DNA from: Chloroflexota bacterium
GTDB taxonomy: Bacteria; Chloroflexota; Dehalococcoidia; JACPQD01
Direction: 5' to 3'
Assembly (NCBI GenBank): GCA_016190665.1
Contig: JACPQD010000023.1
Span: 1-35,477, forward strand
Length of the DNA stretch: 35,477 nt
Both the position numbers and the translations under genes were made by a program. Every line of letters begins with the position of its first letter. The stretch's first letter is position 1. Positions 22,374-31,924 of the stretch are shown here, piece by piece. Below the pieces are notes generated by a model, which did not search any database, had not been told where the DNA came from, and saw nothing but the letters and a program-made list of their open reading frames with translations.

Positions 22374-25300
22374 ATGAAGCGCGTGTGGCTAACCCTCACT
22401 ATCTGCGCGGCGGTTCTCGGCGTGGCCGAGGTTGTCTTGCCCGCGGGCAGCGCCAGTACTCCTCTTGGCGACGCCTATCAGCATCTTGTAGACGTCATGG
22501 ACGAGTACCACGGCGCCTTCGATGTTTATACTGACGATGGTGCCGCAGGCAATCACTTCCTTCATCGCGGCAAAATGCAGAGTGATGTGATGATTGATGA
22601 CGCCTCTACTGAAGCGGTACATTCAGGTTGCACGGCCATTAAGAATACGTTTTCGCCCAGTCGCTTCGACTCCTGGGGTGGGTGGTATTTCCAAAATGGT
22701 GTTCTGCTGCCCGAGGATGTTCAGCCTCGGCCGAACTGGGGCGATTACCCTGACGCCGGAATTGACCTCCGTGGGGCCACCAAGTTGACTTTCTGGGCCC
22801 GGGGGACACAAGGAGGAGAGCGCGTTGAGTTCTTCGCTTTCGGCGTTGGCCGGAACGCCGACACGGGCCTTCCAATCGCCGGGTTTCCGTATCCCGACTC
22901 GTCCCCGAAGGTCTCGACTGGCTATGTCACTCTCGCTGCCGAGTATGTACAATACACTATTAATCTGACAGGAATCGATCTGCGTTACGTTCTTGGGGGC
23001 TTCGGGTGGGCGACCAACGCTCCACAGAATAATGGCCGGGGCATTACCTTCTATCTGGATGACATCCGTTACGATAAGCCCCATCTTGAGGACCTCCGGC
23101 TCCTGGCAAGCTATGAGACGATTTGCTCTGCAGCGGATTTTGACACCATTCTCAGGAATGTGGCCTTCAGCTATGATAACGCCGTCGCGTTGATTGCCTT
23201 TACTGCTGCTGGAGACCAATCCCGGGCGAAATCGCTGGCCGACGCCTTCGTCTACGCTCAAAGCCACGACCGCTACTACACTGATGGCCGGCTCAGAAAC
23301 GCCTATAAGGCAGGCGATCTGGTACTCGCACCAGGATGGACGCCGAACAACCGAGTAGGCACGGCCGCTATGCCCGGATGGTCGGACAGGGAGGACCGAG
23401 CTTGGCGCGAGGATAGGGAGCAGGTCGGCTCAGGCACCGGAAATCTGGCTTGGGTGATCATTGCCTTGCTGAACTACTACAACACCTGGGGAGGAGCGAG
23501 CTACCTTGCTGCGGCCACGGCCTTGGGTGATTGGATCGAGGCCCACGCGGGCGATTCTCGCGGCGCGGGTGGTTACACTGGCGGTTATGTCGGCTGGGAA
23601 AAACCAGGCCAGACTAAGCTGCTCTGGAAGTCGACGGAGCACAATCTGGATCTGTACGTCGCCTTTCAACGTCTTTATGACGCGACAGGCGATTCCAAGT
23701 GGCGGCAGCGGGCGCAGCGCGCCCGTGACTTCGTGGAGGCCATGTGGAAGGAACCGGAGGGTTATTACTACACGGGCACCCTAGACGACGGCGTCACGCC
23801 AAACGCCCAGGCTATCCCGCTGGATGCCCAGGCGTGGTCGCTCCTGGCGTTTGGAGCCAACGAGCGGACACGGCGCGCCGTCGCCTACGCTGAGACGAAC
23901 CATCGGAGCGTACGGCGCAGCTACGATGGCTTCGACTTCAACACCGACAAGGACATGCCCTGGTTTGAGGGGACGGCTCAAATGGTCGTCGCCTATTGGG
24001 GACTGGGGCAATGGGACAAAGGCCAACTCTACTTGGCCGGGCTCAGACAAGTGCAGAAGACAGCCTCGAATGGGAACGGCAAGGGGATCGTGGCTGCTCC
24101 CGCCGATGGATTGACCACTGGATTCGACTGGGTCTACTTCAACCGCTTGCACGTCGGGGCCACAGCATGGTTCATTTTCGCTGAACGAGGACTGAACCCA
24201 TACTGGCAGATGACATACGCTCCTCCAACACCCACGGCAACCATCACCAGCACACCCACTGCCACTCCGATACCGACACCCACCGGGACGGCGACTTCCA
24301 CACCGACGAACACGTCCACGCCAACCGCTACGTTCACGGCCACGGTCACCCCCACGTCAGCGCCTTCTTCGCAAAGCTTCGTAGGGCACAGCGGCGCGAA
24401 TCTGCCGTGGCGCAACTACGGCTGGGATATTGGCCGTCACCCCTGGGGCGGGAATCATGGAGGCTTTGCCAGCAACCAGAGCGCCCTCGAAACGGATTTT
24501 GATTTCCTGTCGCAGAAGAGGGCGGGCACGGTCCGGGTTTTCGCCTTTTGCGATTTGCGCAGCGGCGTTCTCTTCGATGCTCAGGGCGTTCCCACCGGCT
24601 TTGACTCTTATGCTCTGGCAGACTTTGAGACGCTGGTGAATGCCGCTGTGAAGTACGATCTCAAACTGATCCCCGTCCTATTCGATTTCACTTTAGCTGA
24701 CGGCGTCTCCAGTGAAAGCGGGACTCCGGTCGGCGAGCGCCCTGACCTGATCTCCGATCCGGGCAAACGTCAAGCCCTGGTGAATCTCTTTCGCCCCCTG
24801 ATCCGAAGTTTCGCCAATCAGAGTAGCATCTTCGCCTGGGAGGTTATGAACGAACCGGAATATGCTGGGGCTGTCAGCCGCCTGGACCTTGAAACTTTCG
24901 TCAGGGACTTCGTCCACATGATCCATGATGAGGCCCCCAACTCCAAGGTTACGCTTGGCTCCAAAGACTGGCCTGACCTTCAGGCTTGGAAAGAAGTTGG
25001 CCTGGATATCTACCAGTTCCACTGGTATGTGGCCAATCCTCCACCCGTGGCTCAACTTAACCTTGATAAGCCGGTGCTGATCGGCGAAACCAAGTCAGAA
25101 GATGTGTCGGGGAAATTGAATCTAGCGAAGGACAATGGCTATCTGGGCCTGCTATTCTGGAGCCTGAACGCCGACGTCCCTCCCTTCAGGAATGTGGCTG
25201 AAGACTATCGGTCGTGGGTGGAAGCGGCAGCCCCGATCCCAAGCCCAACCGCAACGGTCACCACCACGCCGACGCCCACGCTCACACCTACGCCTACATC

Positions 25301-26507
25301 TACACCGACGCCGACGCCGACCATAACGCCCACGCCAACTGCTACTGTTACGCCTTCGCCAACACCAACGTACACTCCAGCGCCCAGTTACCCGGGGCCG
25401 GTGACAAGCATTGACCCGGCAACGGGCGGCCCGGTTACCTCGGATGACGGCACCGCCAGTCTGACCGTCGCCCCTGGCGACATTGCATCTAGCGCCAACT
25501 TCCAGATCACGAGGTATGCTGCTGATCCAGCGTACCCCACGGCGCCCGGGGGCTTCACTTTCGCGGGCAGGCGCGTCACCATAAACGCCTTTAACCCGGT
25601 CACCGGCCTGTCGATAACCGGTTTCACCTTTACACGGCCCGTCCGAATCTGCTTCGCTTACACAGACGCGGAAATACCGGGCGTCAATCCGAACGATTTG
25701 AAAATCAAGCAGTACAATCCGGTCACGGCTCTCTGGGAGGATCTTTCTAACATCACAGTAAACACGGCCACCAAGACAGCCTGCGGGTACACGACGCATC
25801 TCAGCTATTTTGCCCTGACCGCTCCTGCAGTGCCCGCGCCGGCCCCTGGCCCCGGCGGCGGAAGTGGAGGTGGGGGAGGCGGCGGCACCACGCCCGCCAC
25901 GCCCACGCGCGCGCCAACACCAACGCGGACCGCCACACCTGCGCCAACGGCCGCACCAACCGCAGCACCGACCGCCGCGCCTGCAGCCACCGCAACGCCC
26001 ACACCCGGGACGGTTGTTCTCTCCAAGGGTTGGAACCTCATTTCCGCGCCCTATTACCTGGCTGAGCCCTCGGTCGGAGACGTGTTCGATGGCATCGCCG
26101 ACAAGGTCTTCCACTTCAACACGGAGAGACGCGAGTGGGACTACGCTACCGCGTCCGGCGGCGTGTGGTCCGGTACGCTCAGGGAGATTGACGTGGGCGA
26201 TGGTTATTGGGTCAACTCGCCGATCGATGGCCGGCTGACCTACAGGTACGAGCCCAAGGGCAAGCCCGCTCCCAGCCATGCGCTTCGCCCGGGCTGGAAC
26301 ATGATTGGCTACGTTAATCCAGATCTGGCTCCTTCAGCCAATCTCAGCGCCTACCTGGCTTCCATATCAGGCAAATGGGAATCCCTGTTTCGATACGATC
26401 CGGTCTCAGGCTTTGAGATAGCCAAACCCGGCTCCGGGTTCACTTCCGTGGACTATGGCCGAGGGTACTTGATCAACATGAGCGGATCAGCGACCCTGCT
26501 CCCGTGA
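22374..26507 (+). CDS. Secreted multidomain glycoside-hydrolase-like protein with GWNL C-terminal module
   Basis: 1377-aa exported protein. Signal peptide about 1-28. About 30-236: beta-sandwich, carbohydrate-binding or CIA30-like (YVQYTINLTGID, GITFYLDDIRYD). About 240-610: helical (alpha/alpha)6-type hydrolase domain (WKSTEHNLDLYVAFQRLYDA). Thr-Pro linker about 617-668. About 669-955: GH5-like TIM barrel with acid/base candidate E827 (WEVMNEPEYA) and nucleophile candidate E905 (VLIGETKSED). A second Thr-Pro linker, then about 1010-1150 a beta-sandwich with TSIDPATGGPVTSDDGTAS, then a Gly-rich and Ala-Pro-Thr linker, and GWNLISAPYY to the end (about 1215-1377). It is probably a polysaccharide-degrading surface enzyme; the substrate is unknown. 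Linkers and module are shared with the three following proteins. The ribosome site is weak. Confidence 0.75.
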   Translation: MKRVWLTLTICAAVLGVAEVVLPAGSASTPLGDAYQHLVDVMDEYHGAFDVYTDDGAAGNHFLHRGKMQSDVMIDDASTEAVHSGCTAIKNTFSPSRFDSWGGWYFQNGVLLPEDVQPRPNWGDYPDAGIDLRGATKLTFWARGTQGGERVEFFAFGVGRNADTGLPIAGFPYPDSSPKVSTGYVTLAAEYVQYTINLTGIDLRYVLGGFGWATNAPQNNGRGITFYLDDIRYDKPHLEDLRLLASYETICSAADFDTILRNVAFSYDNAVALIAFTAAGDQSRAKSLADAFVYAQSHDRYYTDGRLRNAYKAGDLVLAPGWTPNNRVGTAAMPGWSDREDRAWREDREQVGSGTGNLAWVIIALLNYYNTWGGASYLAAATALGDWIEAHAGDSRGAGGYTGGYVGWEKPGQTKLLWKSTEHNLDLYVAFQRLYDATGDSKWRQRAQRARDFVEAMWKEPEGYYYTGTLDDGVTPNAQAIPLDAQAWSLLAFGANERTRRAVAYAETNHRSVRRSYDGFDFNTDKDMPWFEGTAQMVVAYWGLGQWDKGQLYLAGLRQVQKTASNGNGKGIVAAPADGLTTGFDWVYFNRLHVGATAWFIFAERGLNPYWQMTYAPPTPTATITSTPTATPIPTPTGTATSTPTNTSTPTATFTATVTPTSAPSSQSFVGHSGANLPWRNYGWDIGRHPWGGNHGGFASNQSALETDFDFLSQKRAGTVRVFAFCDLRSGVLFDAQGVPTGFDSYALADFETLVNAAVKYDLKLIPVLFDFTLADGVSSESGTPVGERPDLISDPGKRQALVNLFRPLIRSFANQSSIFAWEVMNEPEYAGAVSRLDLETFVRDFVHMIHDEAPNSKVTLGSKDWPDLQAWKEVGLDIYQFHWYVANPPPVAQLNLDKPVLIGETKSEDVSGKLNLAKDNGYLGLLFWSLNADVPPFRNVAEDYRSWVEAAAPIPSPTATVTTTPTPTLTPTPTSTPTPTPTITPTPTATVTPSPTPTYTPAPSYPGPVTSIDPATGGPVTSDDGTASLTVAPGDIASSANFQITRYAADPAYPTAPGGFTFAGRRVTINAFNPVTGLSITGFTFTRPVRICFAYTDAEIPGVNPNDLKIKQYNPVTALWEDLSNITVNTATKTACGYTTHLSYFALTAPAVPAPAPGPGGGSGGGGGGGTTPATPTRAPTPTRTATPAPTAAPTAAPTAAPAATATPTPGTVVLSKGWNLISAPYYLAEPSVGDVFDGIADKVFHFNTERREWDYATASGGVWSGTLREIDVGDGYWVNSPIDGRLTYRYEPKGKPAPSHALRPGWNMIGYVNPDLAPSANLSAYLASISGKWESLFRYDPVSGFEIAKPGSGFTSVDYGRGYLINMSGSATLLP

Positions 26508-26562
26508 ATGGGCGCTGCCAGGGCGATGGTCAGACACCATTTCGGCCCCTGGAGGAGGCAAC

Positions 26563-29500
26563 ATGAGATTAGGAGAGACGGGGCGATGCGTGCGGCGACT
26601 CCTTTTCCCGGCAACCGTCTGCGCCAGCATCCTGGCTGGGGGCCTGCCATCGGCCAGCGGCCAGCCATTCCCGATGGGGCCTGCTTATGGTTCTGTACAA
26701 GCGCTCGACGCTTCCTGGACTGAGGGCGACGCTATCCCTAAGTTGGACAAGCTGGACTTCGCGCTATCCGAACTCCTGTGGCGCTATGAACGAAGCTATG
26801 CAGATGGTACGAGTTTCGCACAGCGGCGCGGTGTTCACCTCGCAGAGGAGCGCGTGAGGGTTGTGGCCGAGGCGACCGGCGGAAGGTTTCAAGGCTGGCT
26901 GGAGGATCTGGAGGGGCTGGGCGCCTCCATCGAAGTGAGCAGCGGCGGGCGCGCTCAGTTGCAGGCCTCCCTTTCCTCTCTCCCGTCAATCAGCCAGCTT
27001 CCTGCAATCAGGTGGATAAGACTTCCGGAGACACCCCAGGTCTCGCTGGTGACCAGCGAAGGCGCCGGCCGGATCGGCGCCGAATCCTGGCGCTCCACCG
27101 GGATCACAGGCAGAGGCGTTAAGATAGCCGTGCTCGACGTGGGTTTCAAAGGCTACAAGAAGCTACTGGGCAACGAACTGCCCGCCGAGGTCGTTGTCAA
27201 GTCGTTCCGCTCAGACGAGAACATAGAGGGAGCGCAGGGATCGGCCGAGCATGGAACCGCAGTGGCCGAGATCGTAGCCGACGTAGCTCCGAACGCTCGG
27301 CTCTACTTGGTGAATTCGTCTACAGAGGTAGAAATGGGCGCCGCCGTCGACTGGCTCATTCAACAGCGCGTCGATATCATCTCCGCTTCTATCGGGTTTT
27401 ACGTCGCTGGCCCGGGGGACGGGACCGGCTACGTCGCCGACATGGTCGCGAGGGCGCGGCGGGCAGGCATCCTGTGGGTCAATGCTGCTGGCAATGAGGG
27501 CGATTCCCATTGGTCCGGATTATACAGTGATCCTGACGGAGACGGCTGGCATAATTTCTCGGGGTCGGATGAAGGGAACACCATAACCCTGGAGCAAGGC
27601 CAGTATCTACAGGTGGCGCTCAGATGGAATGACTGGCTCTCGCGAAACCAGGACTTCGACTTGTACCTTTTTCGGGGCGGGTCCACCCAATCGGTTGCCT
27701 CGTCGCGGAATACCCAGAATGGCGGGTTGGATCCGGTAGAGGTGATCCAGTATCAAGCTGCCGGCGCTGGGGAGTATCACATCGCCATCTACAGGCACAG
27801 GGCGGAGCGAGACGTGGACTTCGACCTTTTCGTGCGGGTCGGGGGGAGGGTTGAGCCGTGCAGCGCCAGTGCGACGATGGTGGGCCGCGCTAAAGAGGAC
27901 GACACCCTGGCCAAATTGCGCGCTTTCAGAGATGGAGTCCTTCTCCGCAACGCTGCGGGCAACGAATTGGTCCGCCTGTTCAACAGACACACTGGGGAGG
28001 TCGCCAGGCTACTGCTGGCCGACGCCGAGTTGCGGGACCAGTTCGCTCAGGTTCTGGAGACCCTGGCGCCAGCCCTCGACTCCTGGGATTCTCTGGGGTG
28101 GGAAGGAGGGCTCCTTACCGGCGAAGACGCCGTGCGCTGGCATGCAGCCAAGGAGGCTTTGCTCCTGAGATCCAGCCCCCAGCTAAGAGAGGACATTCTC
28201 CGCGCATGGCAAGACTTCGATCTCGATCGGGCGGAAGGCAAGACTCTGCGGGGCATCTGGGACTCCGCTCAGGGCCGGCGCCAAGCAACCCTGGACAGGG
28301 GCGCTTCGTCCCAACAGGTGCTGCAGTATCTGGTCCCGGACCGCAGCCTGGCCATACCGGGGGACTCGCCGAACGCGTTGACTGTGGCGGCTACCCGCTG
28401 GAACGACGATGGACTGGAGGCGTACAGCTCGCGTGGGCCGACCCTGGATGGCAGGATGAAGCCGGACATCTCCGCGCCCACGCGAGTGTCCACGGCCACC
28501 TATGGCCGACAAAACTTCGCTGGGACTTCAAGTTCGACACCCCACGTATCCGGGGTGGCTGCCCTTGTGAAGTCCGCCTATCCCTCGTGGGGTCCGGAGG
28601 AGTTGCAAGCCTTTCTGGAGAGGAACGCACTGGACTTGGGGCCTCAGGCCAAGGACACCATGTACGGTTCTGGGAGACTGAGCTTACCGCAACCTGAGGC
28701 CCCCCCCGCGCCAACGCCAGCGGCGACGCCCACCTACGGGCCTCCGCCCACCGCAACCATAACTCCAACGCCAACCTCGACCCGTACGGCTAGTCCCACG
28801 CCCACGCCCACGCCTACTCGCACTTTCACACCCACCGCCACGCCGCCGGGCACGTTTGAAGTCTCGCCCTATGGAGCGAGATACCGTTATCAAGTCCTTC
28901 TCGACACGCAATCGCCACCCCCGGGGTTCGAACGGCCGACTTTTGATGATTCCAACTGGAGTGCTGCCGATGCCGCCTTCGGCTCTGGAGGCGCTTGCAG
29001 CCTGCAGGCCACTGTCCGTACTCGTTGGCCGGCCAACACGAGGCTTCTGGTGCGGCGGGGGGTCTCGATTCCGGCAGGGGTGGCCGCTGTCCGAATCATG
29101 GCCAGCGTAGATGATAACGTTGTAGCGGTATACCTCAATGGCACGCAAATCTCAGGTTCAGTTACCTACAACGGTTGTCCCTCTCGGGATGACTTCCGCT
29201 TCGATGTCCCCCTGTCCAGTGTTCGCCCGGGATGGAACGTCTTGGCCTTTCATCTCAGAGATCGTGGCGGGCAGAGCTTCTTCGATGCCCGCATTCTTGC
29301 CCAATTACCAACGACCGCAACGCCGTCGCCGACCGGCGGGCCATTGCCGGGCTCGGCCACGCCCACTGCCACTATCGCGCCTTCGCTGCCTTATACCCCC
29401 ACGCCCACTCCTGTAGCCCCACCCCCGCCACCCCCCGTGGGTGGCCGACAAGTGACGTATTCCGCAGGCTGGAACCTCGTGGCCGGTCCGGCGGGCACAA

Positions 29501-29862
29501 CCTTCCCGGGCGCCGCCAACATCCTGTACACCTTCCAGGAAGGCGCATCTTACACTCTTCAGCCGAACATTCAGGGCGTCACGGAAGGGTGGGGCTATTG
29601 GGCCTATTTTGCCGCCGAGACCACTGTGACGTTCAGCGGCGCTGGCTCATCCTTCTACACCACCACGCTTGGCCCTGGCCAGACAAAGATGGTCGGCAAC
29701 CCCAGTGGTACGAAAGACGCCGTCGCCACCGCTGAGAAGATCTACACGTACAGCGCCAAGACGGGCTACACCATCTCCTTCGGGTCGGCGACCCTGCCGG
29801 TCGGGACAGGCGCCTGGGTCTATTCGACTTCCGGGGGTGCAGTGACCGTGACGGCACAGTAG
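26563..29862 (+). CDS. Secreted subtilisin-like (S8) serine protease with CFI-box-like insertion and GWNL module
   Basis: 1099-aa exported protease. Signal peptide about 1-33 (FPATVCASILAGGLPSASG). The S8 triad is D192 (VLDVGF), H230 (EHGTAVAE) and S656 (GTSSSTPH); the oxyanion Asn is in NAAGNEG. About 433-590, between the Asn and Ser motifs, is an extra segment (KLRAFRDGVLLRNAAGNELV) like the CFI-box C-terminal domain, whose CFIATAAYG start is reduced to CSASATMVG. After the catalytic domain come a Thr-Pro linker (about 717-760), a galactose-binding-like beta-sandwich (about 764-915, FDDSNWSAADAAFGSGG, DDNVVAVYLNGTQI), another linker and a shorter GWNL module (YSAGWNLVAGP, about 963-1099). 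It probably acts outside the cell on proteins. GGAGGAGG at 26551-26558 serves ATG 26563, 55 bases after the previous gene, so the two are likely an operon. Confidence 0.85.
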   Translation: MRLGETGRCVRRLLFPATVCASILAGGLPSASGQPFPMGPAYGSVQALDASWTEGDAIPKLDKLDFALSELLWRYERSYADGTSFAQRRGVHLAEERVRVVAEATGGRFQGWLEDLEGLGASIEVSSGGRAQLQASLSSLPSISQLPAIRWIRLPETPQVSLVTSEGAGRIGAESWRSTGITGRGVKIAVLDVGFKGYKKLLGNELPAEVVVKSFRSDENIEGAQGSAEHGTAVAEIVADVAPNARLYLVNSSTEVEMGAAVDWLIQQRVDIISASIGFYVAGPGDGTGYVADMVARARRAGILWVNAAGNEGDSHWSGLYSDPDGDGWHNFSGSDEGNTITLEQGQYLQVALRWNDWLSRNQDFDLYLFRGGSTQSVASSRNTQNGGLDPVEVIQYQAAGAGEYHIAIYRHRAERDVDFDLFVRVGGRVEPCSASATMVGRAKEDDTLAKLRAFRDGVLLRNAAGNELVRLFNRHTGEVARLLLADAELRDQFAQVLETLAPALDSWDSLGWEGGLLTGEDAVRWHAAKEALLLRSSPQLREDILRAWQDFDLDRAEGKTLRGIWDSAQGRRQATLDRGASSQQVLQYLVPDRSLAIPGDSPNALTVAATRWNDDGLEAYSSRGPTLDGRMKPDISAPTRVSTATYGRQNFAGTSSSTPHVSGVAALVKSAYPSWGPEELQAFLERNALDLGPQAKDTMYGSGRLSLPQPEAPPAPTPAATPTYGPPPTATITPTPTSTRTASPTPTPTPTRTFTPTATPPGTFEVSPYGARYRYQVLLDTQSPPPGFERPTFDDSNWSAADAAFGSGGACSLQATVRTRWPANTRLLVRRGVSIPAGVAAVRIMASVDDNVVAVYLNGTQISGSVTYNGCPSRDDFRFDVPLSSVRPGWNVLAFHLRDRGGQSFFDARILAQLPTTATPSPTGGPLPGSATPTATIAPSLPYTPTPTPVAPPPPPPVGGRQVTYSAGWNLVAGPAGTTFPGAANILYTFQEGASYTLQPNIQGVTEGWGYWAYFAAETTVTFSGAGSSFYTTTLGPGQTKMVGNPSGTKDAVATAEKIYTYSAKTGYTISFGSATLPVGTGAWVYSTSGGAVTVTAQ

Positions 29863-29958
29863 CGGGAAACCCGATCACCCTCATCGAAAGGCTGGCGCGT
29901 ACGCCCCTGCCTCACGCGCAGGATCCCCCTTCGATGCCTGTGCCCTCCCGATGCCCGC

Positions 29959-29988
29959 TTGACGCCCGGGACGGGCCCGGTTTATCAT
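29959..29988 (+). promoter_or_regulatory. Promoter candidate of the propeller protein gene
   Basis: TTGACG (29959-29964), 18 bases, TATCAT (29983-29988), with the GC-rich palindrome CCCGGGACGGGCCCGG in the spacer. It lies about 120 bases before the chosen start at 30111 in the 29863-30053 gap. Confidence 0.5.
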
Positions 29989-30110
29989 TTCTCCCACGGT
30001 AGCGGCCGGGTCGGCGCCAGGCGCCAGGGGCCAGGGGCCGACCCCCAACCTCCGTGTCCATGCGTGGCTCCATCGATCGCGGACAGATTCTCCAGGGAAA
30101 GGTCGGGAAA

Positions 30111-31712
30111 TTGAAAAACACTGTGGTCGCCTTGTTTGTCGCCGCCTCGGCGCTCTTCTCACTCGCCCAATCACCGGCGGAGACAACGCCGTCGGTGCCC
30201 CGGGGCACGGTGGACCCCGACCTCCTCGTCGACGTATACGACGCCGCTAAAGCCTGGCCGGGCACGACTCTCCTGCCCGACAATCACGACTTGTCGCGGC
30301 CCCGGATAATCGAAGTCAATATGGCCGGCGAAATCATCTGGCAATATGTGATCCCCAGCACCTTGAGGCAATATACCAATCCGGGGTTCGATGTCGAGCC
30401 GCTGCTCAACAACAACGTTCTCTTCGTCCTGCCGCGCAACGGCATATACGAGATCGACCGCACGGGCAAGGTCGTCTGGTCGCACCTGGATGCCAAGGTC
30501 TCCCATGATGCTGACCGTCTGCCCAACGGCAACACCCTCTACGTGTACGGCGCCTACGACGAGAGAGACGACGCCCAGGTCAAAGAGGTGAATCAGAAAG
30601 GGGAGACGGTCTGGGCCTGGTACGCCAGAGACCACTTCAACCGTCCCCCCTTCACGGACATATATGTGGAGGGCTGGACGCACACCAACGCCGTGTCCCG
30701 GCTCGCCAACGGCAACACGCTCATCAGTCTCCGGAACTTCGATTTCGTGGCCGAGGTGGACCCCTCGGGGACCGTTGTGAGGACCATCGGGGAGGGCATC
30801 TTCCGGGAACAGCACGACCCTGTCATGCTGCCCAATGGCAATGTCCTTGCCGCCGATCACGCGACCGACCCGAATCGGGCAGTGGAGATCGATCCCGCCT
30901 TCAATCGCATCGTCTGGCAATTTGCGACCGCCGCCGGACGCCCGGTCAGGGACGCCAACCGGCTGCCGAATGGCAATACGCTGATTACGGGCTCAAGTGG
31001 AATAGTGGAGGTCACCCCTGAGAAGGAGGTCGTCTGGCGACTGAGGCTGAAGACCCCCCTTGTTGGGCCTGAGGGAGCAACGAAGGGGTTCTATAAAGCG
31101 GAACGGATCAGCTCGCCGGACGCGCCTGCGCCCACCGCTACACCTTCGCCCGTCCCCACGCCGACTGGCACGGCGACGCCAGCGGCGGCGACGCCAGCGC
31201 CATCCAGCAACCAAATCCAGCTATCGGCGGGCTGGAATCTCATCTCCGTGCCCGGACCTCAGACGGATTCCTCTGTCAGCGCGGTGTTCGCCGGGGCTCC
31301 CGGCGTTACCAGGGTGCAGACCTTCCAGGATGGCGCCTGGCTCTTCGCCGGCAGAACTGCCGATGGGTGGGGCGGCGCCCTGGCCCAGATAATCGATGGC
31401 AAAGCGTACTGGGTGAGCGCCTCGGAAGCCGCCACCCTCAGCCTGCGCCCCAAGGCGGCCGACCCTTTGGCGCCGCGGCCATCCTACCCGTTGCCGCAGG
31501 GGATGAGCATGATCGGTTTCACCTCGTCGCAGGCGACCATGCCGGTAGACACTTATCTGTCCTCCCTGTCCGGCAAATGGTCTACACTCTACCGCTACAA
31601 CCCGGTTCTGGGCTGGGAGATGGCCAAGCCGGGCGGCCTGGGCTTCACCGGCGTGGAGCTGGGGCGAGGTTACTGGATACAGTTGACGGAGTCCGGAACG
31701 CTGGCGCCGTAA
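30111..31712 (+). CDS. Secreted arylsulfotransferase-type beta-propeller protein with GWNL module
   Basis: 533-aa exported protein. A short signal peptide fits a TTG start at 30111 (KNTVVALFVAASALFSLAQS) with AAAGG about 8 bases upstream. In-frame ATGs at 30054 and 30060 would add 17-19 residues before it but lack ribosome sites. The mature N-terminal part (about 30-335) has repeated propeller blades with LPNGNTLYVYG, LANGNTLISLRN, LPNGNVLAADH and LPNGNTLITGS. This is the pattern of arylsulfotransferase (ASST)/PQQ-like propellers, and HDADRLPNGNT and HTNAVSRLANGNT carry the typical His before each blade. A sulfotransferase activity is possible but not shown; it may be only structural or a sugar/protein binder. 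A Thr-Pro linker (about 338-368) leads to GWNLISVPGP and the two-part module (about 370-533). Confidence 0.75.
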   Translation: MKNTVVALFVAASALFSLAQSPAETTPSVPRGTVDPDLLVDVYDAAKAWPGTTLLPDNHDLSRPRIIEVNMAGEIIWQYVIPSTLRQYTNPGFDVEPLLNNNVLFVLPRNGIYEIDRTGKVVWSHLDAKVSHDADRLPNGNTLYVYGAYDERDDAQVKEVNQKGETVWAWYARDHFNRPPFTDIYVEGWTHTNAVSRLANGNTLISLRNFDFVAEVDPSGTVVRTIGEGIFREQHDPVMLPNGNVLAADHATDPNRAVEIDPAFNRIVWQFATAAGRPVRDANRLPNGNTLITGSSGIVEVTPEKEVVWRLRLKTPLVGPEGATKGFYKAERISSPDAPAPTATPSPVPTPTGTATPAAATPAPSSNQIQLSAGWNLISVPGPQTDSSVSAVFAGAPGVTRVQTFQDGAWLFAGRTADGWGGALAQIIDGKAYWVSASEAATLSLRPKAADPLAPRPSYPLPQGMSMIGFTSSQATMPVDTYLSSLSGKWSTLYRYNPVLGWEMAKPGGLGFTGVELGRGYWIQLTESGTLAP

Positions 31713-31800
31713 AGGACATCGAAGCCAATCTGAGCGAGAGCGGCGCGCGGGGACAAGGCAGGGTTGCCTGTCCTGCCGCTCAGTCCGAGCGAGGGCCTTG

Positions 31801-31830
31801 TTGATAATTTCGACCGATTTGTGCTAGTAT
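31801..31830 (+). promoter_or_regulatory. Promoter candidate of the repeat/PKD protein gene
   Basis: TTGATA (31801-31806), 18 bases, TAGTAT (31825-31830), about 95 bases before ATG 31925. A GGGAGGTGG ribosome site lies directly before that ATG. Confidence 0.45.
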
Positions 31831-31924
31831 CTGCTATAGAAGGGCGACGCTACCGATCCTCTCGGGCGTCGCCCCTGCGTGGCGGCGCCCCCCGGCTTGC
31901 CACGGGTTGGGATGGGAGGTGGAT

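Noticed and set aside
24227..24360. Repetitive linker DNA as a possible CRISPR or minisatellite
   Set aside because: Repeats are short ACNCC codon runs without spacers, fully explained by Thr-Pro-rich coding.
25152..26279. Minus-strand open frames over Thr-Pro linkers
   Set aside because: Arg/Gly/Val-rich low-complexity products of the reverse of Thr-Pro codon repeats, not genes.
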